A stretch of 64,000 nt of DNA. Source: Enterovibrio qingdaonensis. GTDB lineage: Bacteria > Pseudomonadota > Gammaproteobacteria > Enterobacterales > Vibrionaceae. The stretch covers positions 124,001 through 188,000 of the forward strand of contig NZ_JAJUBB010000007.1 of the NCBI RefSeq assembly GCF_028683135.1, read 5' to 3'. The notes beneath the pieces are model-generated. The model was not told the DNA's origin, searched no databases, and saw only the letters and a program-made list of their open reading frames with translations. Positions 52,024 to 60,319 of the stretch are shown in pieces (positions within the stretch are counted from its first letter, which is position 1; every line of letters begins with the position of its first letter). A program made the position numbers and the translations under genes.

Positions 52024-53365
52024 CGTGTTTGCTCATGAGCTGCTTTCTGAGCGAATGAGCGAGGCAATTGCTTCGCTCGATTCCGTGCCTATTGCGCGCG
52101 TCACTGGGCGTCTTATCAAAGTGAATGGTTTGATGCTGCAAGCTGTCGGTTGCCGATTCAAACTGGAACAACGTTGTTTGGTCGAAACCGCAGAAGGGGA
52201 CATGATTGAAGCGCAGGTTGTGGGCTTTGAACACAATGTGGCGTTCTTGATGCCAATTCGTCGATTGGGCGGATTATTCGCAGGTGCGAAGGTTGTGCCA
52301 CTTGACGGTGACAGTACCGTTGAAATCAGTGCGCAATGGTTAGGGCGCGTGTTAAACGGCCAAGGCGATGCGATTGACGATGGGCCAGCCATTAAAGGCG
52401 GCGATCGTGTTTCGTTAGAACCTAAGCCCATTAACCCATTGAAGCGACGCTCGGTAGATACGCCATTGGATGTCGGTGTTCGTGCGATTAACGGCCTGCT
52501 AACCATTGGCAAAGGGCAGCGTATAGGCTTGATGGCAGGCAGTGGTGTCGGTAAAAGTGTGCTGATGGGGATGATCACCCAAAACACGGAAGCGGATGTG
52601 ATTGTCGTTGGCCTTATTGGCGAGCGGGGACGTGAAGTCCGCGAATTTGTCGAACGCAACCTGACGCCGGAAGCGCGCAAAAAAGCCATTGTTATCGCAG
52701 CACCTGCCGATGAATCCCCATTAATGCGATTGCGTGCAACACTGTTGTGTCACCGTGTCGCGGAGTATTTTCGCGATCAGGGCAAAGACGTTCTGATGCT
52801 CATGGACTCGTTAACACGCTATGCCATGGCGCAACGAGAAATTGCCTTGTCATTGGGCGAGCCGCCAGCGTCTCGGGGTTATCCGCCTTCGGTATTTAGC
52901 TTGTTACCTCAGCTTCTGGAAAGGGCGGGTAACGGTGAAAACCCAGAAGGCAGTTTGACCGCAATTTACACCGTATTAGCCGAAGGCGACGATCAACAAG
53001 ATCCGGTGGTGGATTCAGCCCGCGCGATATTGGACGGACACGTTGTCTTATCTCGTCAGTTAGCCGAGCAAGGGCATTATCCTGCCATTGATATCAACGC
53101 TTCAATCAGTCGCTGTATGGCTGCGTGCACACAAGGCTCGCATTCCACCATCGCGAATCAGTTTCGTGCGATGGTGTCTAACTATCTGCAAGTGAAAGAG
53201 CTTCTGCCCTTGGGCGGGTATCAACCGGGGCAAGACCCAGAATTGGACAGAGCGGTGTCTTTGTATCCGCAGTTGAAAAACTACCTAGTGCAAGGTGTCG
53301 ATGAACGGTCGGACTACGTAAATAGCCTCACGGCACTGGCGCAGCTTTTTCAATCGCCAATGTAA
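52016..53365 (+). CDS. fliI: Flagellum-specific ATPase FliI
   Basis: This 449-residue protein is an F1-beta/Rho-like ATPase with Walker A AGSGVGKSV near residue 179. It also has GLIGERGREVREFVE, the Walker B LMLMDSLTRYAMAQREIALSLGEPPASRGYPPSVF and the C-terminal LGGYQPGQDPELDRAV. It powers or loads export together with FliH and FliJ. The start is GTG at 52016 inside the fliH stop (8-bp overlap). Confidence 0.96.
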   Translation: MSNVFAHELLSERMSEAIASLDSVPIARVTGRLIKVNGLMLQAVGCRFKLEQRCLVETAEGDMIEAQVVGFEHNVAFLMPIRRLGGLFAGAKVVPLDGDSTVEISAQWLGRVLNGQGDAIDDGPAIKGGDRVSLEPKPINPLKRRSVDTPLDVGVRAINGLLTIGKGQRIGLMAGSGVGKSVLMGMITQNTEADVIVVGLIGERGREVREFVERNLTPEARKKAIVIAAPADESPLMRLRATLLCHRVAEYFRDQGKDVLMLMDSLTRYAMAQREIALSLGEPPASRGYPPSVFSLLPQLLERAGNGENPEGSLTAIYTVLAEGDDQQDPVVDSARAILDGHVVLSRQLAEQGHYPAIDINASISRCMAACTQGSHSTIANQFRAMVSNYLQVKELLPLGGYQPGQDPELDRAVSLYPQLKNYLVQGVDERSDYVNSLTALAQLFQSPM

Positions 53366-53374
53366 GGATTGAGC

Positions 53375-53812
53375 ATGGATGCAAAAATCAAAGCCTGTGG
53401 AAAGCTTCAGCGTGTGGAACAAAAACGCAGGGACTCGGTTGGCGTAAAGCTCGAAAGCATGCGTCAGCAGCATGCCTATATTCAATTGAAGCTGGGGCAA
53501 TTGGGCGAACTGAAGAATCAAGCGTCCAGTGCGGCGACCAGCGCGCCAACGCTCAACAGTGCGTCGTTAATGAACCTGACCCACGTCGATTTGATGCTGC
53601 AAAAAATGCTTAACCATTGCGAACAAGAGCAAGCCGTTCTTCAGGCGCAATGTAATTCAGTTAAGAAAGAGCTAGAGCATCGTCACTCACGCGTTCTCGG
53701 GTTAGAAAAAGCCATGGAGCGTTGGACGCAACGCAAAAATTACGAAAAAGCAAAGCGAGAGCAGCGATTACTCGAAGAGTTAATCAATGCGAGAGTAAAG
53801 CGGCGGCGGTAG
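53375..53812 (+). CDS. fliJ: Flagellar export protein FliJ
   Basis: This 145-residue protein is a charged coiled coil throughout. The ATG at 53375 follows AAGGA with 6-nt spacing, so it is preferred over the TTG at 53369. FliJ links the FliI hexamer to FlhA. It is the last gene of the motY-lafK-fliEFGHIJ run. Sequence conservation is low and the call uses position, size and coil pattern. Confidence 0.85.
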   Translation: MDAKIKACGKLQRVEQKRRDSVGVKLESMRQQHAYIQLKLGQLGELKNQASSAATSAPTLNSASLMNLTHVDLMLQKMLNHCEQEQAVLQAQCNSVKKELEHRHSRVLGLEKAMERWTQRKNYEKAKREQRLLEELINARVKRRR

Positions 53813-53853
53813 GCGAGTGTTGGTGCTTTTTATTCAACACCACAGAAACTAAA

Positions 53854-53886
53854 AAGGCGTTAGCAACGCGAATTTGCTAACGCCTT
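53854..53886. terminator. Terminator between fliJ and the CxxC protein gene
   Basis: The 13-bp perfect stem AAGGCGTTAGCAA/TTGCTAACGCCTT with a 7-nt loop is followed by a T-run on the minus strand. It mainly serves the gene at 53936 and may also stop fliJ transcription. Confidence 0.8.
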
Positions 53887-53935
53887 AAATAGAGCCGAGC
53901 GTGTCTACGTTTGGTAGTTCTAAGCGGTATGGTGC

Positions 53936-54310
53936 TTAATCAATATCGCAATCAGTACAGCTTTGCAGTGTTACTTCATGCTCAAAAACAGCAACGGCAC
54001 TGCCATCAGCCAATAGCTCTGCAATTTCTTCTGCCACTTCTTTCTCATCTTCCGCTTTCACTTGAACCGCTAGGTCTTCTTCTGAGTAACCGTAGAAGTT
54101 CAGCAACAAGTAATCACGCGCTTCGTCTTTCGTGCACGTCACGTTCACCAAAATATCGGATTCAGCGTTGCCTTGCGCGATGATCGCCGCCATTTGCGCC
54201 GCGACATCATCTTTCATCGCAGCAGTTAACCAACCAAGATCCGTGCTTACTGTGGTGTTTTTGCAGCTAAAACAAGGAACTTGGTGAAAGTAATATTGAA
54301 AATCAGACAT
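53936..54310 (-). CDS. Small acidic protein with two CxxC motifs, unknown function
   Basis: This 124-residue soluble protein has CFSC near residues 13-16 and CTDC at 119-122. The pairs could bind a metal together or be redox-active. The region between is acidic and alpha/beta in look, with a strongly acidic helix (EDEKEVAEEIAELLADG). I recognise no family. It is monocistronic with a strong terminator. Confidence 0.65.
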   Translation of the reverse strand: MSDFQYYFHQVPCFSCKNTTVSTDLGWLTAAMKDDVAAQMAAIIAQGNAESDILVNVTCTKDEARDYLLLNFYGYSEEDLAVQVKAEDEKEVAEEIAELLADGSAVAVFEHEVTLQSCTDCDID

Positions 54311-54436
54311 AGGTAAATCTTTCTTCAGGGATTTTGTAGCGAGATTATGCGCGTTTTCTAGAAAAATACTATCTCGATAGGTGCTGGAGGATGGGGTCTG
54401 TGGATGATTGTGCAGAGCGAGGAATGCTCTAAGGCA

Positions 54437-55003
54437 CTATCTCAAATCGCATGCATTGTCATGGCCTCCTACTGAGAAAGCCATGCCATTTGCAACGTTG
54501 TTACCTTTCAGGTAGTGCATCGTGCGTGCTTTGGTATTGTAAGTAAGCGCTTTAAGCGTGCGTGTCACTTTCGAAAAACCTGAACCCAGTGTTTCCATCA
54601 AACACCGTTTAGAACTAATACTATCGCTCGAAAGCTGTCGCATCGCCGCTTTACTTTCCTCTTCACTCAGAGAATCCCAATCAACTTTCATTTCGTTTTG
54701 AAGTGATTTCGCGTGCTGTGTTAGTGCTTGTTTCACCGTTTCATCAACATCCGTACCAGAAATGATCAAGTCGATATCATCACGTACCCCATTCCCATCA
54801 CCATCAGTGCCCTCTAAGCTTTCCGTTCTATCCAGTTGAGGCGCATGATTTGAATAAGAGACTTCCAACGATTGTTTGACGCTTTCTGCCAAGGTCACGG
54901 TTTCTGTCGGAGCTGAGGTACGTGGGTCGTTGGTGACGGGGTTGTCGCTGTCACATCCTGATAGGATCAAAAGCAGCAAGGGGTATAATGAAATCCGTTT
55001 CAT
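54437..55003 (-). CDS. Lipoprotein with an Asp-rich calcium-binding-like motif, unknown function
   Basis: This 188-residue protein has signal MKRISLYPLLLLILSGC with lipobox LSGC (Cys16). The mature part contains GTDGDGNGVRDDID (about 64-77), like an EF-hand or thrombospondin type-3 calcium loop. Two later cysteines (about 133 and 186) may pair. No family recognised. It is expected to be anchored to the periplasmic face or outer membrane. Confidence 0.7.
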   Translation of the reverse strand: MKRISLYPLLLLILSGCDSDNPVTNDPRTSAPTETVTLAESVKQSLEVSYSNHAPQLDRTESLEGTDGDGNGVRDDIDLIISGTDVDETVKQALTQHAKSLQNEMKVDWDSLSEEESKAAMRQLSSDSISSKRCLMETLGSGFSKVTRTLKALTYNTKARTMHYLKGNNVANGMAFSVGGHDNACDLR

Positions 55004-55357
55004 TTGAAAATCTATTTAGCGAGCCAAAGAATTAACACCTGAACAGCGTCTATTTCTCGTTTCCTTCGTGTTCAGGTATATAGCTAATGTAAATTTTTTT
55101 ATGGTGGCTTTGGCTTATTAGTGATATTCGGTTGTTAGGAAAACCAGACGCCATGTGCACTCAATAGGGCGAGGGTCAGCCTAGGTCTAGCTGACTCGAT
55201 TATGGACATCTCTCAGATAGAGTATTCGAGGCACCGGAGCTGCGTAAGCTTCATGGTAAACCTGCTGACAGGCCTGATTAACTATTCATTCCAATTCAAA
55301 AAGCCGAATATCAATAATACTCGGCTTGAGAAGGGGGGCGGTTATTCAGATTCGAGT
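55004..55357. other. Non-coding gap between the lipoprotein and beta-helix genes
   Basis: This 354-bp stretch contains the terminator of the beta-helix gene at 55297-55327 and an AT-rich part near 55080-55140 that could hold the lipoprotein promoter. I see no gene I can support. Confidence 0.5.
55297..55327 (-). terminator. Terminator of the beta-helix protein gene
   Basis: The stem AAGCCGA...TCGGCTT, extended by AT pairs, is followed on the minus strand by TTTGAATT. It is 30 bp after the gene stop. Confidence 0.65.
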
Positions 55358-57124
55358 TTAGTTAAAAATATCTGCAGGATCTGGCAACTCTACCGCGCCG
55401 ATATCTACCTCGATACCCACAATACGAGGATGTCCACGCTGGTCTGTTAACGGATTATTGGCAGCACCTCCAACACCATGATCAACTAACGGGCTACCTG
55501 GTATTGGCATATGAGTGGGAATGGGGCCACTTCCATTGTAATTCAGCGGGGCTAACTGAGAAGGGCCAACCAGCGTTGCATTGCACGTTCCATCGTCAAT
55601 ATGTACACCGCCGTTGAGCGTGACATTACTCGTGCCATCCAAATCGCAATGACCTCCTGCTAAGACCGTATTTCTCAATACACTACCCGTAGAATTAAAC
55701 GAAAATAGCGAGCCGCCATCATTCTCCGCAAAGGTACTGTTGTCTATTTTTACCGCAGAGCTGTTATTGGCATAAAACGCTCCGCCACCAATGCCAGAAT
55801 GATTTCCCGAGAGCGTGCTATTGCTCAATTCAACAATGCTCATGTCAGATTTGACTGCGCCACCATGAATATTTGCACTGTTGGCAGAGAGTGTTGTGTC
55901 AATGGCTACGATGTGAGCATTGTATTTGGCAACGATTGCACCACCGACATTGGCGCTATTTTCTGAAAAGAAACTTCTGGTTAGATTGACGATATTTGGG
56001 AATGCTGGATGGCCCCAGGCACTCATCACGCCCCCACTTGATGCGTGGTTGCCTGAGGCCATGATCGAGTTCAGATTCACCGTACCTGAATAAAAGAAAA
56101 AGGCGCCACCTTCAACACCAGCTTGGTTGTTTGAAAAGGCGCTGTTTATCGCATCGAAAGTGACATTACCTTCGGTGTAAACCGCCGCAGCATAAACCCA
56201 GGCATGGTTATTCGAAAATTCACTTCGAGCCACATTGAGTGATGAAAATTGAGATGAGCCCGCTTGAATGCGAATAGCACCTCCGGTGTGAGCAACATTA
56301 CCTTCAAACACACTGTCGATCACTTTGGCTTCGACACCAGGGCCAGCAAAAATTGCACCGCCATAACCGACTGTGGTGTTGTTTGAAAAATGGCTGTTTC
56401 GAATGTTGATTGCGGTAGGTGATGACCAGCCAAAGGCGGCAATTGCACCACCAAAAGCAGTACTTACTGTGGATGCACTGTTGCCTGAAAAGGTACAGTC
56501 AGCAATCTCTATCTGAGCACCTTGATGGGCATAGATAGCGCCGCCATAGTTGGCTGCATTGTTTGAAATGAGGCAGCTTGACAGGTGGACGATGGAAGAG
56601 GATTCAGCATAAACGGCTCCTCCACTTCCCTGGGCAATATTGTTGAGGAGTTTACTATCAGTGGCGGTGACAACGGCCCCGGATAGGGCGGCAATGGCCC
56701 CTCCGCTTGCCCCGAAGATACTGGAAGTTGTGCCATACCCCTGTACCAACTCCAGATTTGACAGATTCAGTCTGACCCCATCTACAACAAAAATCGAATA
56801 GGCATCATCTCCACTGACAGTGAGCGTATTACCACCTGTGGGACCAGTGATGGTTAGGTCATCTGTTATCAGTGGTAAATCTGCGCTTAACAGTATTGTG
56901 CTGTTAGATAAATTACTGGCAAAGAGAATTTCGTCGCCTCCAATGGTCCCAGCGGTGCAGCCGCCAGAAGTGCCGCCAGTGTTCGCTGCGATAATAGCAT
57001 CTGCCAAGCTGCATAAAGTACTGCCGCTGCCTCCATTCGTTGAATTAACAACAATGATGGCAGCCTGAACGTTTAAAGACATTATTGCCGTGAAAATTAA
57101 GATTACCTTCAAAAGTGTGTGCAT
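55358..57124 (-). CDS. Secreted right-handed beta-helix protein with choice-of-anchor Q-type ends
   Basis: This 588-residue protein has a signal peptide (MHTLLKVILIFTAIMSLNVQA). Residues about 110-500 are built from repeats of about 22-25 residues with the GGAI/GGAV and N-NxA-GG pattern typical of a parallel beta helix and of chlamydial Pmp-like proteins. The N-terminal CSLADAIIAANT and the C-terminal DQRGHPRIVGIEVDIGAVELP match choice-of-anchor Q domain proteins. It is probably a surface or secreted adhesin or polysaccharide-binding protein; the role is not shown by sequence. Confidence 0.85.
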   Translation of the reverse strand: MHTLLKVILIFTAIMSLNVQAAIIVVNSTNGGSGSTLCSLADAIIAANTGGTSGGCTAGTIGGDEILFASNLSNSTILLSADLPLITDDLTITGPTGGNTLTVSGDDAYSIFVVDGVRLNLSNLELVQGYGTTSSIFGASGGAIAALSGAVVTATDSKLLNNIAQGSGGAVYAESSSIVHLSSCLISNNAANYGGAIYAHQGAQIEIADCTFSGNSASTVSTAFGGAIAAFGWSSPTAINIRNSHFSNNTTVGYGGAIFAGPGVEAKVIDSVFEGNVAHTGGAIRIQAGSSQFSSLNVARSEFSNNHAWVYAAAVYTEGNVTFDAINSAFSNNQAGVEGGAFFFYSGTVNLNSIMASGNHASSGGVMSAWGHPAFPNIVNLTRSFFSENSANVGGAIVAKYNAHIVAIDTTLSANSANIHGGAVKSDMSIVELSNSTLSGNHSGIGGGAFYANNSSAVKIDNSTFAENDGGSLFSFNSTGSVLRNTVLAGGHCDLDGTSNVTLNGGVHIDDGTCNATLVGPSQLAPLNYNGSGPIPTHMPIPGSPLVDHGVGGAANNPLTDQRGHPRIVGIEVDIGAVELPDPADIFN

Positions 57125-57507
57125 AACTTCATCTCCAGTGGTTATGAAATAAGGAAGCTAACTTTCGGTTACCCAGTGATTAGAAGTCGTAATTAACCAT
57201 GATGTTTGCGTTGTGGTTTTCAGGCTATTAATCAGTCTGGTGAATACTATTAAACCAAAGGAAGTCGCTCACAGGAGGGCAGACTGATGATCAATTGTGG
57301 CGATAAAAGGGCAATGATGTATGAAGGCATGGGTTTATAGCATCACGCTAAACCATTTTTGGGCGGTTTTGAGATGCTGGCGCAGATTTGGACATTTCCG
57401 TTTTACGATTTCTGGTAAATGTCGGGCTTTCGGATAATTATTTCTAGGGCAAAAGAGAAAAACATGACTCCAGAATTTTCCTTATCTCATACCAATAGTT
57501 AGACATA
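57125..57507. other. Non-coding gap upstream of the beta-helix gene
   Basis: This 383-bp region has no ORF or RNA I can support. It probably contains the beta-helix promoter on the minus strand and the 3' side of the truncated ATPase gene. Confidence 0.4.
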
Positions 57508-58187
57508 TTACCAGTACAACTGATAACTTGGGCTATCAGACAATGGTGGATGCTCAGGTTTATGCACCTGAATTGTCAAAGGAATCGGGAAATCGACCCC
57601 AACAACAGCAAGTTCCCCTTGTTTTAGATTAGGCAAAAACTCGATCATCGACTTATCCACTTCTCCGCACGCTCGTTCTACAAGTTCACGGTCATTACTG
57701 TTAGTTAAGCGATGGACAAGTAAAGTACCCATTTGGCTTATCACACCTTCGGTAATATCCCTAGGTCGTTGAGTAGTAAGGCAAATATTCAGGCCATACT
57801 TACGCCCTTCTTTCGCAATGATTTCAAAAGCATCAAGACGAGTTGCATACTCTTCAAATCCTACCTTCTTACCAAGAAAGTTATGGGCTTCATCGACTAC
57901 AGCAAGTAAAGGTCGTTTAATAAATCGTTCACTTCTCGCATAAGAAAGTAACTTACGTCCAATCACATTAGCTAGTATCTCCCTTGCATTAAACTCGTAA
58001 CTAGTAGCACTTAAACACAAACGGAGGACACGACTTCGTGAAGTGAGAAATTCATCTAAAACTTCCCCAAGTGAGTCTCCTTGAGATTCTTCAAACACTA
58101 CTTCGAACGATGGTGACTTGAGCACAGACTGAATTCTTGTAAAAAGAGAAGAACAATAGCCTAAATCGTTTGTTGGATTCCCCCAAG
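57508..58187 (-). pseudogene. HerA/DUF87-type ATPase, 5' end removed by IS insertion
   Basis: About 226 codons of the C-terminal half remain. They include the Walker B-like LLAVVDEAHNFLG, an arginine-finger stretch ICLTTQRPRDITEGVISQMGTLLVHRLTNSNDRELVERACG and a C-terminal PNLKQGELAVVGVDFPIP, all typical of HerA-type ATPases. Walker A and the N-terminal HAS domain are missing. The frame ends at the left terminus of an IS3-family element (58188), and no matching N-terminal part lies beyond its right end. HerA ATPases work with nucleases in repair or anti-phage systems. Confidence 0.8.
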
Positions 58188-58250
58188 TGAATAGCCACCG
58201 ACTTGATAGACACACTTGAGTTAGACAGAATAACTAACAGAGAGGTGTTT

Positions 58251-58526
58251 ATGAGCGGTAAGAGATTTCCAGAAGAATTCAAAATTGAAGCGGTAAAGCA
58301 GGTCACCGAAAAAGGTCACAGTGTTGCTGATGTTGCCAGTCGTTTAGGAACAACAACACACAGCCTTTATGCGTGGATAAAACGCTATGGCCCTGATGCC
58401 CATCATCAAGCTAAGTCGGATGAAAGCGACGAGATCCGTCGCCTCAAAAAAGAGCTAAAACGCGTCACAGAAGAACGCGACATATTAAAAAAAGCCGCGG
58501 TGTACTTCGCAAGCCAGTCCGACTGA
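58251..58526 (+). CDS. IS3-family transposase OrfA
   Basis: This 91-residue protein has an N-terminal helix-turn-helix (FKIEAVKQVTEKGHSVADVASRLGTTTHSLYAWIKRYG) and a C-terminal leucine-zipper-like coil (IRRLKKELKRVTEERDILKKAAVYFASQ). It binds the IS ends. The ATG at 58251 follows GAGAGGTG. Near its end the A7 run allows a -1 shift into orfB. Confidence 0.92.
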   Translation: MSGKRFPEEFKIEAVKQVTEKGHSVADVASRLGTTTHSLYAWIKRYGPDAHHQAKSDESDEIRRLKKELKRVTEERDILKKAAVYFASQSD

Positions 58527-59398
58527 GGTACGCCTTTATCCGCGCTCACCAAGCGATTTGGCCTATCAGATTGATGTGTCACGTCCTCGGCATTCATCCC
58601 AGTGGTTATTACGCCTGGGTTCAAAACCCTGATTGCCAACAGGAGCAGCGGCGGAAATATCTCCTCGGACGTATTAAACAGTTCTGGCTTGAGTCTGGTG
58701 GTGTCTATGGCTACCGGAAAATTTACAGTGACTTGCGAGATGACGGAGAGTCCTGCGGAATTAATCTCGTTCATCGTTTGATGAAACGGGAGGGTTTGCA
58801 GTCTCAACGAGGATATAGAAAGCCTCGTCCTCGAGGAGGTACTGAAAATATTGTCGCTGCCAACAAGTTGGCACGGGAGTTTAATCCTACGGCACCGAAT
58901 CAATCGTGGGTAACAGACATTACTTACATCAAAACACATGAAGGCTGGTTGTATCTGGCTGTGGTCATCGATTTGTTCTCAAGACGCGTGATTGGGTGGT
59001 CGATGAAGAGTCGGATAACCAAAGAGTTGGTGTTAGATGCGTTGCTGATGGCGATTTGGCGTCGTTCCCCGAAAGAGAAAGTACTTGTACATTCTGATCA
59101 GGGCAGTCAGTACACCAGTCATGATTGGGATAAATTCCTGACTCAGCATGGCTTGGAGTCAAGTATGAGCCGCAGAGGCAACTGTCATGACAATGCTGTT
59201 GCTGAAAGCTTCTTTCAGTTATTGAAACGAGAACGTATCAAGCGAAAAATCTACTCAACGAGAGAAGAAGCACGTATGGATATCTTTGAATATATTGAGA
59301 TGTTCTACAACGTAATACGTCGGCACGGTTCCAACGATCAAATGTCACCTGTAGAGTATGAAAAGCAGTACGAAGAAGGGCTCAAAAGTGTCTACTGA
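58493..59398 (+). CDS. IS3-family transposase OrfB (read by -1 frameshift from orfA)
   Basis: From the shift at 58493 the frame reads about 301 residues; the first start codons of its own are TTG at 58571 and ATG at 58574. It has HTH_21 (LGIHPSGYYAWVQ) and an rve integrase core. The catalytic triad is visible: D in SWVTDITYIKTHEGWLYLA, D in VHSDQGSQYTS, and E in NCHDNAVAESFFQLLKRE. It appears intact, so the element could still be active. Confidence 0.92.
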   Translation, partial: SRGVLRKPVRLRYAFIRAHQAIWPIRLMCHVLGIHPSGYYAWVQNPDCQQEQRRKYLLGRIKQFWLESGGVYGYRKIYSDLRDDGESCGINLVHRLMKREGLQSQRGYRKPRPRGGTENIVAANKLAREFNPTAPNQSWVTDITYIKTHEGWLYLAVVIDLFSRRVIGWSMKSRITKELVLDALLMAIWRRSPKEKVLVHSDQGSQYTSHDWDKFLTQHGLESSMSRRGNCHDNAVAESFFQLLKRERIKRKIYSTREEARMDIFEYIEMFYNVIRRHGSNDQMSPVEYEKQYEEGLKSVY

Positions 59399-59432
59399 GT
59401 CGGTGGCTATTCAGTATGCGCCCCCAATACAG

Positions 59433-59485
59433 TAGACATTAGTTAGGTAAGAGAAAGCAGGTCAAATCGCCCACTATGATTTGAG
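59433..59485. repeat. Direct repeat copy A next to the GIY-YIG gene
   Basis: About 53 bp similar to copy B at 60352-60404: both start TAGACATTA, share AGGTCAAATC and end in a small palindrome. Here the palindrome is TCAAATC (59462-59468) and GATTTGA (59478-59484). The copies are in the same orientation on either side of the 59519-60304 gene. Confidence 0.6.
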
Positions 59486-59518
59486 TATGATAAACGTACC
59501 ATAGTCGTCGTTAGGTGC

Positions 59519-60304
59519 TTAACGACCACCCTTGCGTATATTCAATGCCATGTTGGGCTCTGGGCGATAGCGGCTCTCTAACAGGTATGACTCATACTCG
59601 GATATACCGTTATGTAGGATTTTCATTTCCAGCCGACTACCGTACTCGTTGAAAGCGTGTTGGAGTTTATCGTTATCATGAGACCCTTCACGCAGCGCTC
59701 TAAAATGTTGGTTACGTCTATTGAAATAACTTGTACTGACACCTACATACCCTTGAGTTAAATCCCATCCATCAAGAGCTATGTGATAAACACATGATGA
59801 TCCCTTGCTAGTCGTCTTAAATGGGGTTTCTAGGGCTGACTTAATATCAAGGTAAGCCTGAAGAGAAAGATTTTGAAAACCCATTGGTCTAGCTTTTCTC
59901 TCTTCGAATAACTCTAAGCGCTTTTCCTCAAGAAAGCCTGATAAATCAGCCTTTCTGCTAAATAGTGATGGATTTAAGAGCACAAACAATTTGTCGAAGA
60001 TATAAAAGGTTGATATCCAAAAAACAATACATAACACCCAAGAAAAACGAACATAAACTGGGTCAAATGAGTAACTACCTAGCGACATTAAAACTGATAT
60101 CACCATCGAACCAACGATGAACTTAGGCAGCATTTTCTCAATGAATTTGGGGATAACAAACCCTCTGGCGATTCGCGCCTCTAACTCACTAAGCTCTTCT
60201 GATTCCACTCTAAATTGTTTATAAACATCAGACCCTAGACCAGCTTGGATCGTATTTCTCTTTGATTGTGTCGGTTTGTAGTAACGCTTTCGATATCTGG
60301 GCAT
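59519..60304 (-). CDS. Membrane-anchored GIY-YIG-like nuclease
   Basis: From the ATG at 60304 the protein has 261 residues; a TTG at 60319 would add five. A basic N-terminus is followed by two membrane helices (about 60-78 and 85-110) and a charged linker. The C-terminal domain (about 171-261) follows the GIY-YIG pattern: VYHI, GYVGVS at 185-190, R196/R197 with H200 (NRRNQH), HDNDKLQHAFNEYG, E243 in LLESRY and N255 before RKGG. GIY-YIG domains cut DNA. Joining one to membrane helices is unusual and suggests a defence or DNA-entry role. No strong ribosome-binding site is visible. It is flanked by direct repeats. Confidence 0.65.
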   Translation of the reverse strand: MPRYRKRYYKPTQSKRNTIQAGLGSDVYKQFRVESEELSELEARIARGFVIPKFIEKMLPKFIVGSMVISVLMSLGSYSFDPVYVRFSWVLCIVFWISTFYIFDKLFVLLNPSLFSRKADLSGFLEEKRLELFEERKARPMGFQNLSLQAYLDIKSALETPFKTTSKGSSCVYHIALDGWDLTQGYVGVSTSYFNRRNQHFRALREGSHDNDKLQHAFNEYGSRLEMKILHNGISEYESYLLESRYRPEPNMALNIRKGGR

Positions 60305-60319
60305 GACTGGTGTGCTCAA

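Larger units (their letters stand above)
58188..59413 (+). mobile_element. Complete IS3-family insertion sequence
   Basis: The 1226-bp element begins TGAATAGCCACCGACT and ends with its inverted copy finishing CA. The terminal repeats extend about 26 bp with three mismatches at positions 17-19, and TG...CA ends are the family rule. It carries orfA and orfB with a -1 slippery run of seven A (58487-58493) and a complete DDE set. The flanks (AAG on the left, GTA on the right) are not a target duplication, so one side was lost or rearranged after insertion. Confidence 0.9.

Noticed and set aside
52033-52689. 218-residue minus-strand frame inside fliI
   Set aside because: Antisense shadow of the strongly conserved ATPase core; Pro/Ser/Thr-rich composition is typical of such shadows.
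55202-55450. 82-residue plus-strand frame near the beta-helix terminator
   Set aside because: It overlaps the terminator and the end of the beta-helix gene, and has no ribosome-binding site or family resemblance.
59507-59526. Inverted repeat GTCGTTA...TAACGAC with a GTTAGGT core resembling an integron attC site
   Set aside because: Only one short stem, no second core pair and no integrase or cassette array. It spans the stop of the GIY-YIG gene and is better read as a small hairpin.
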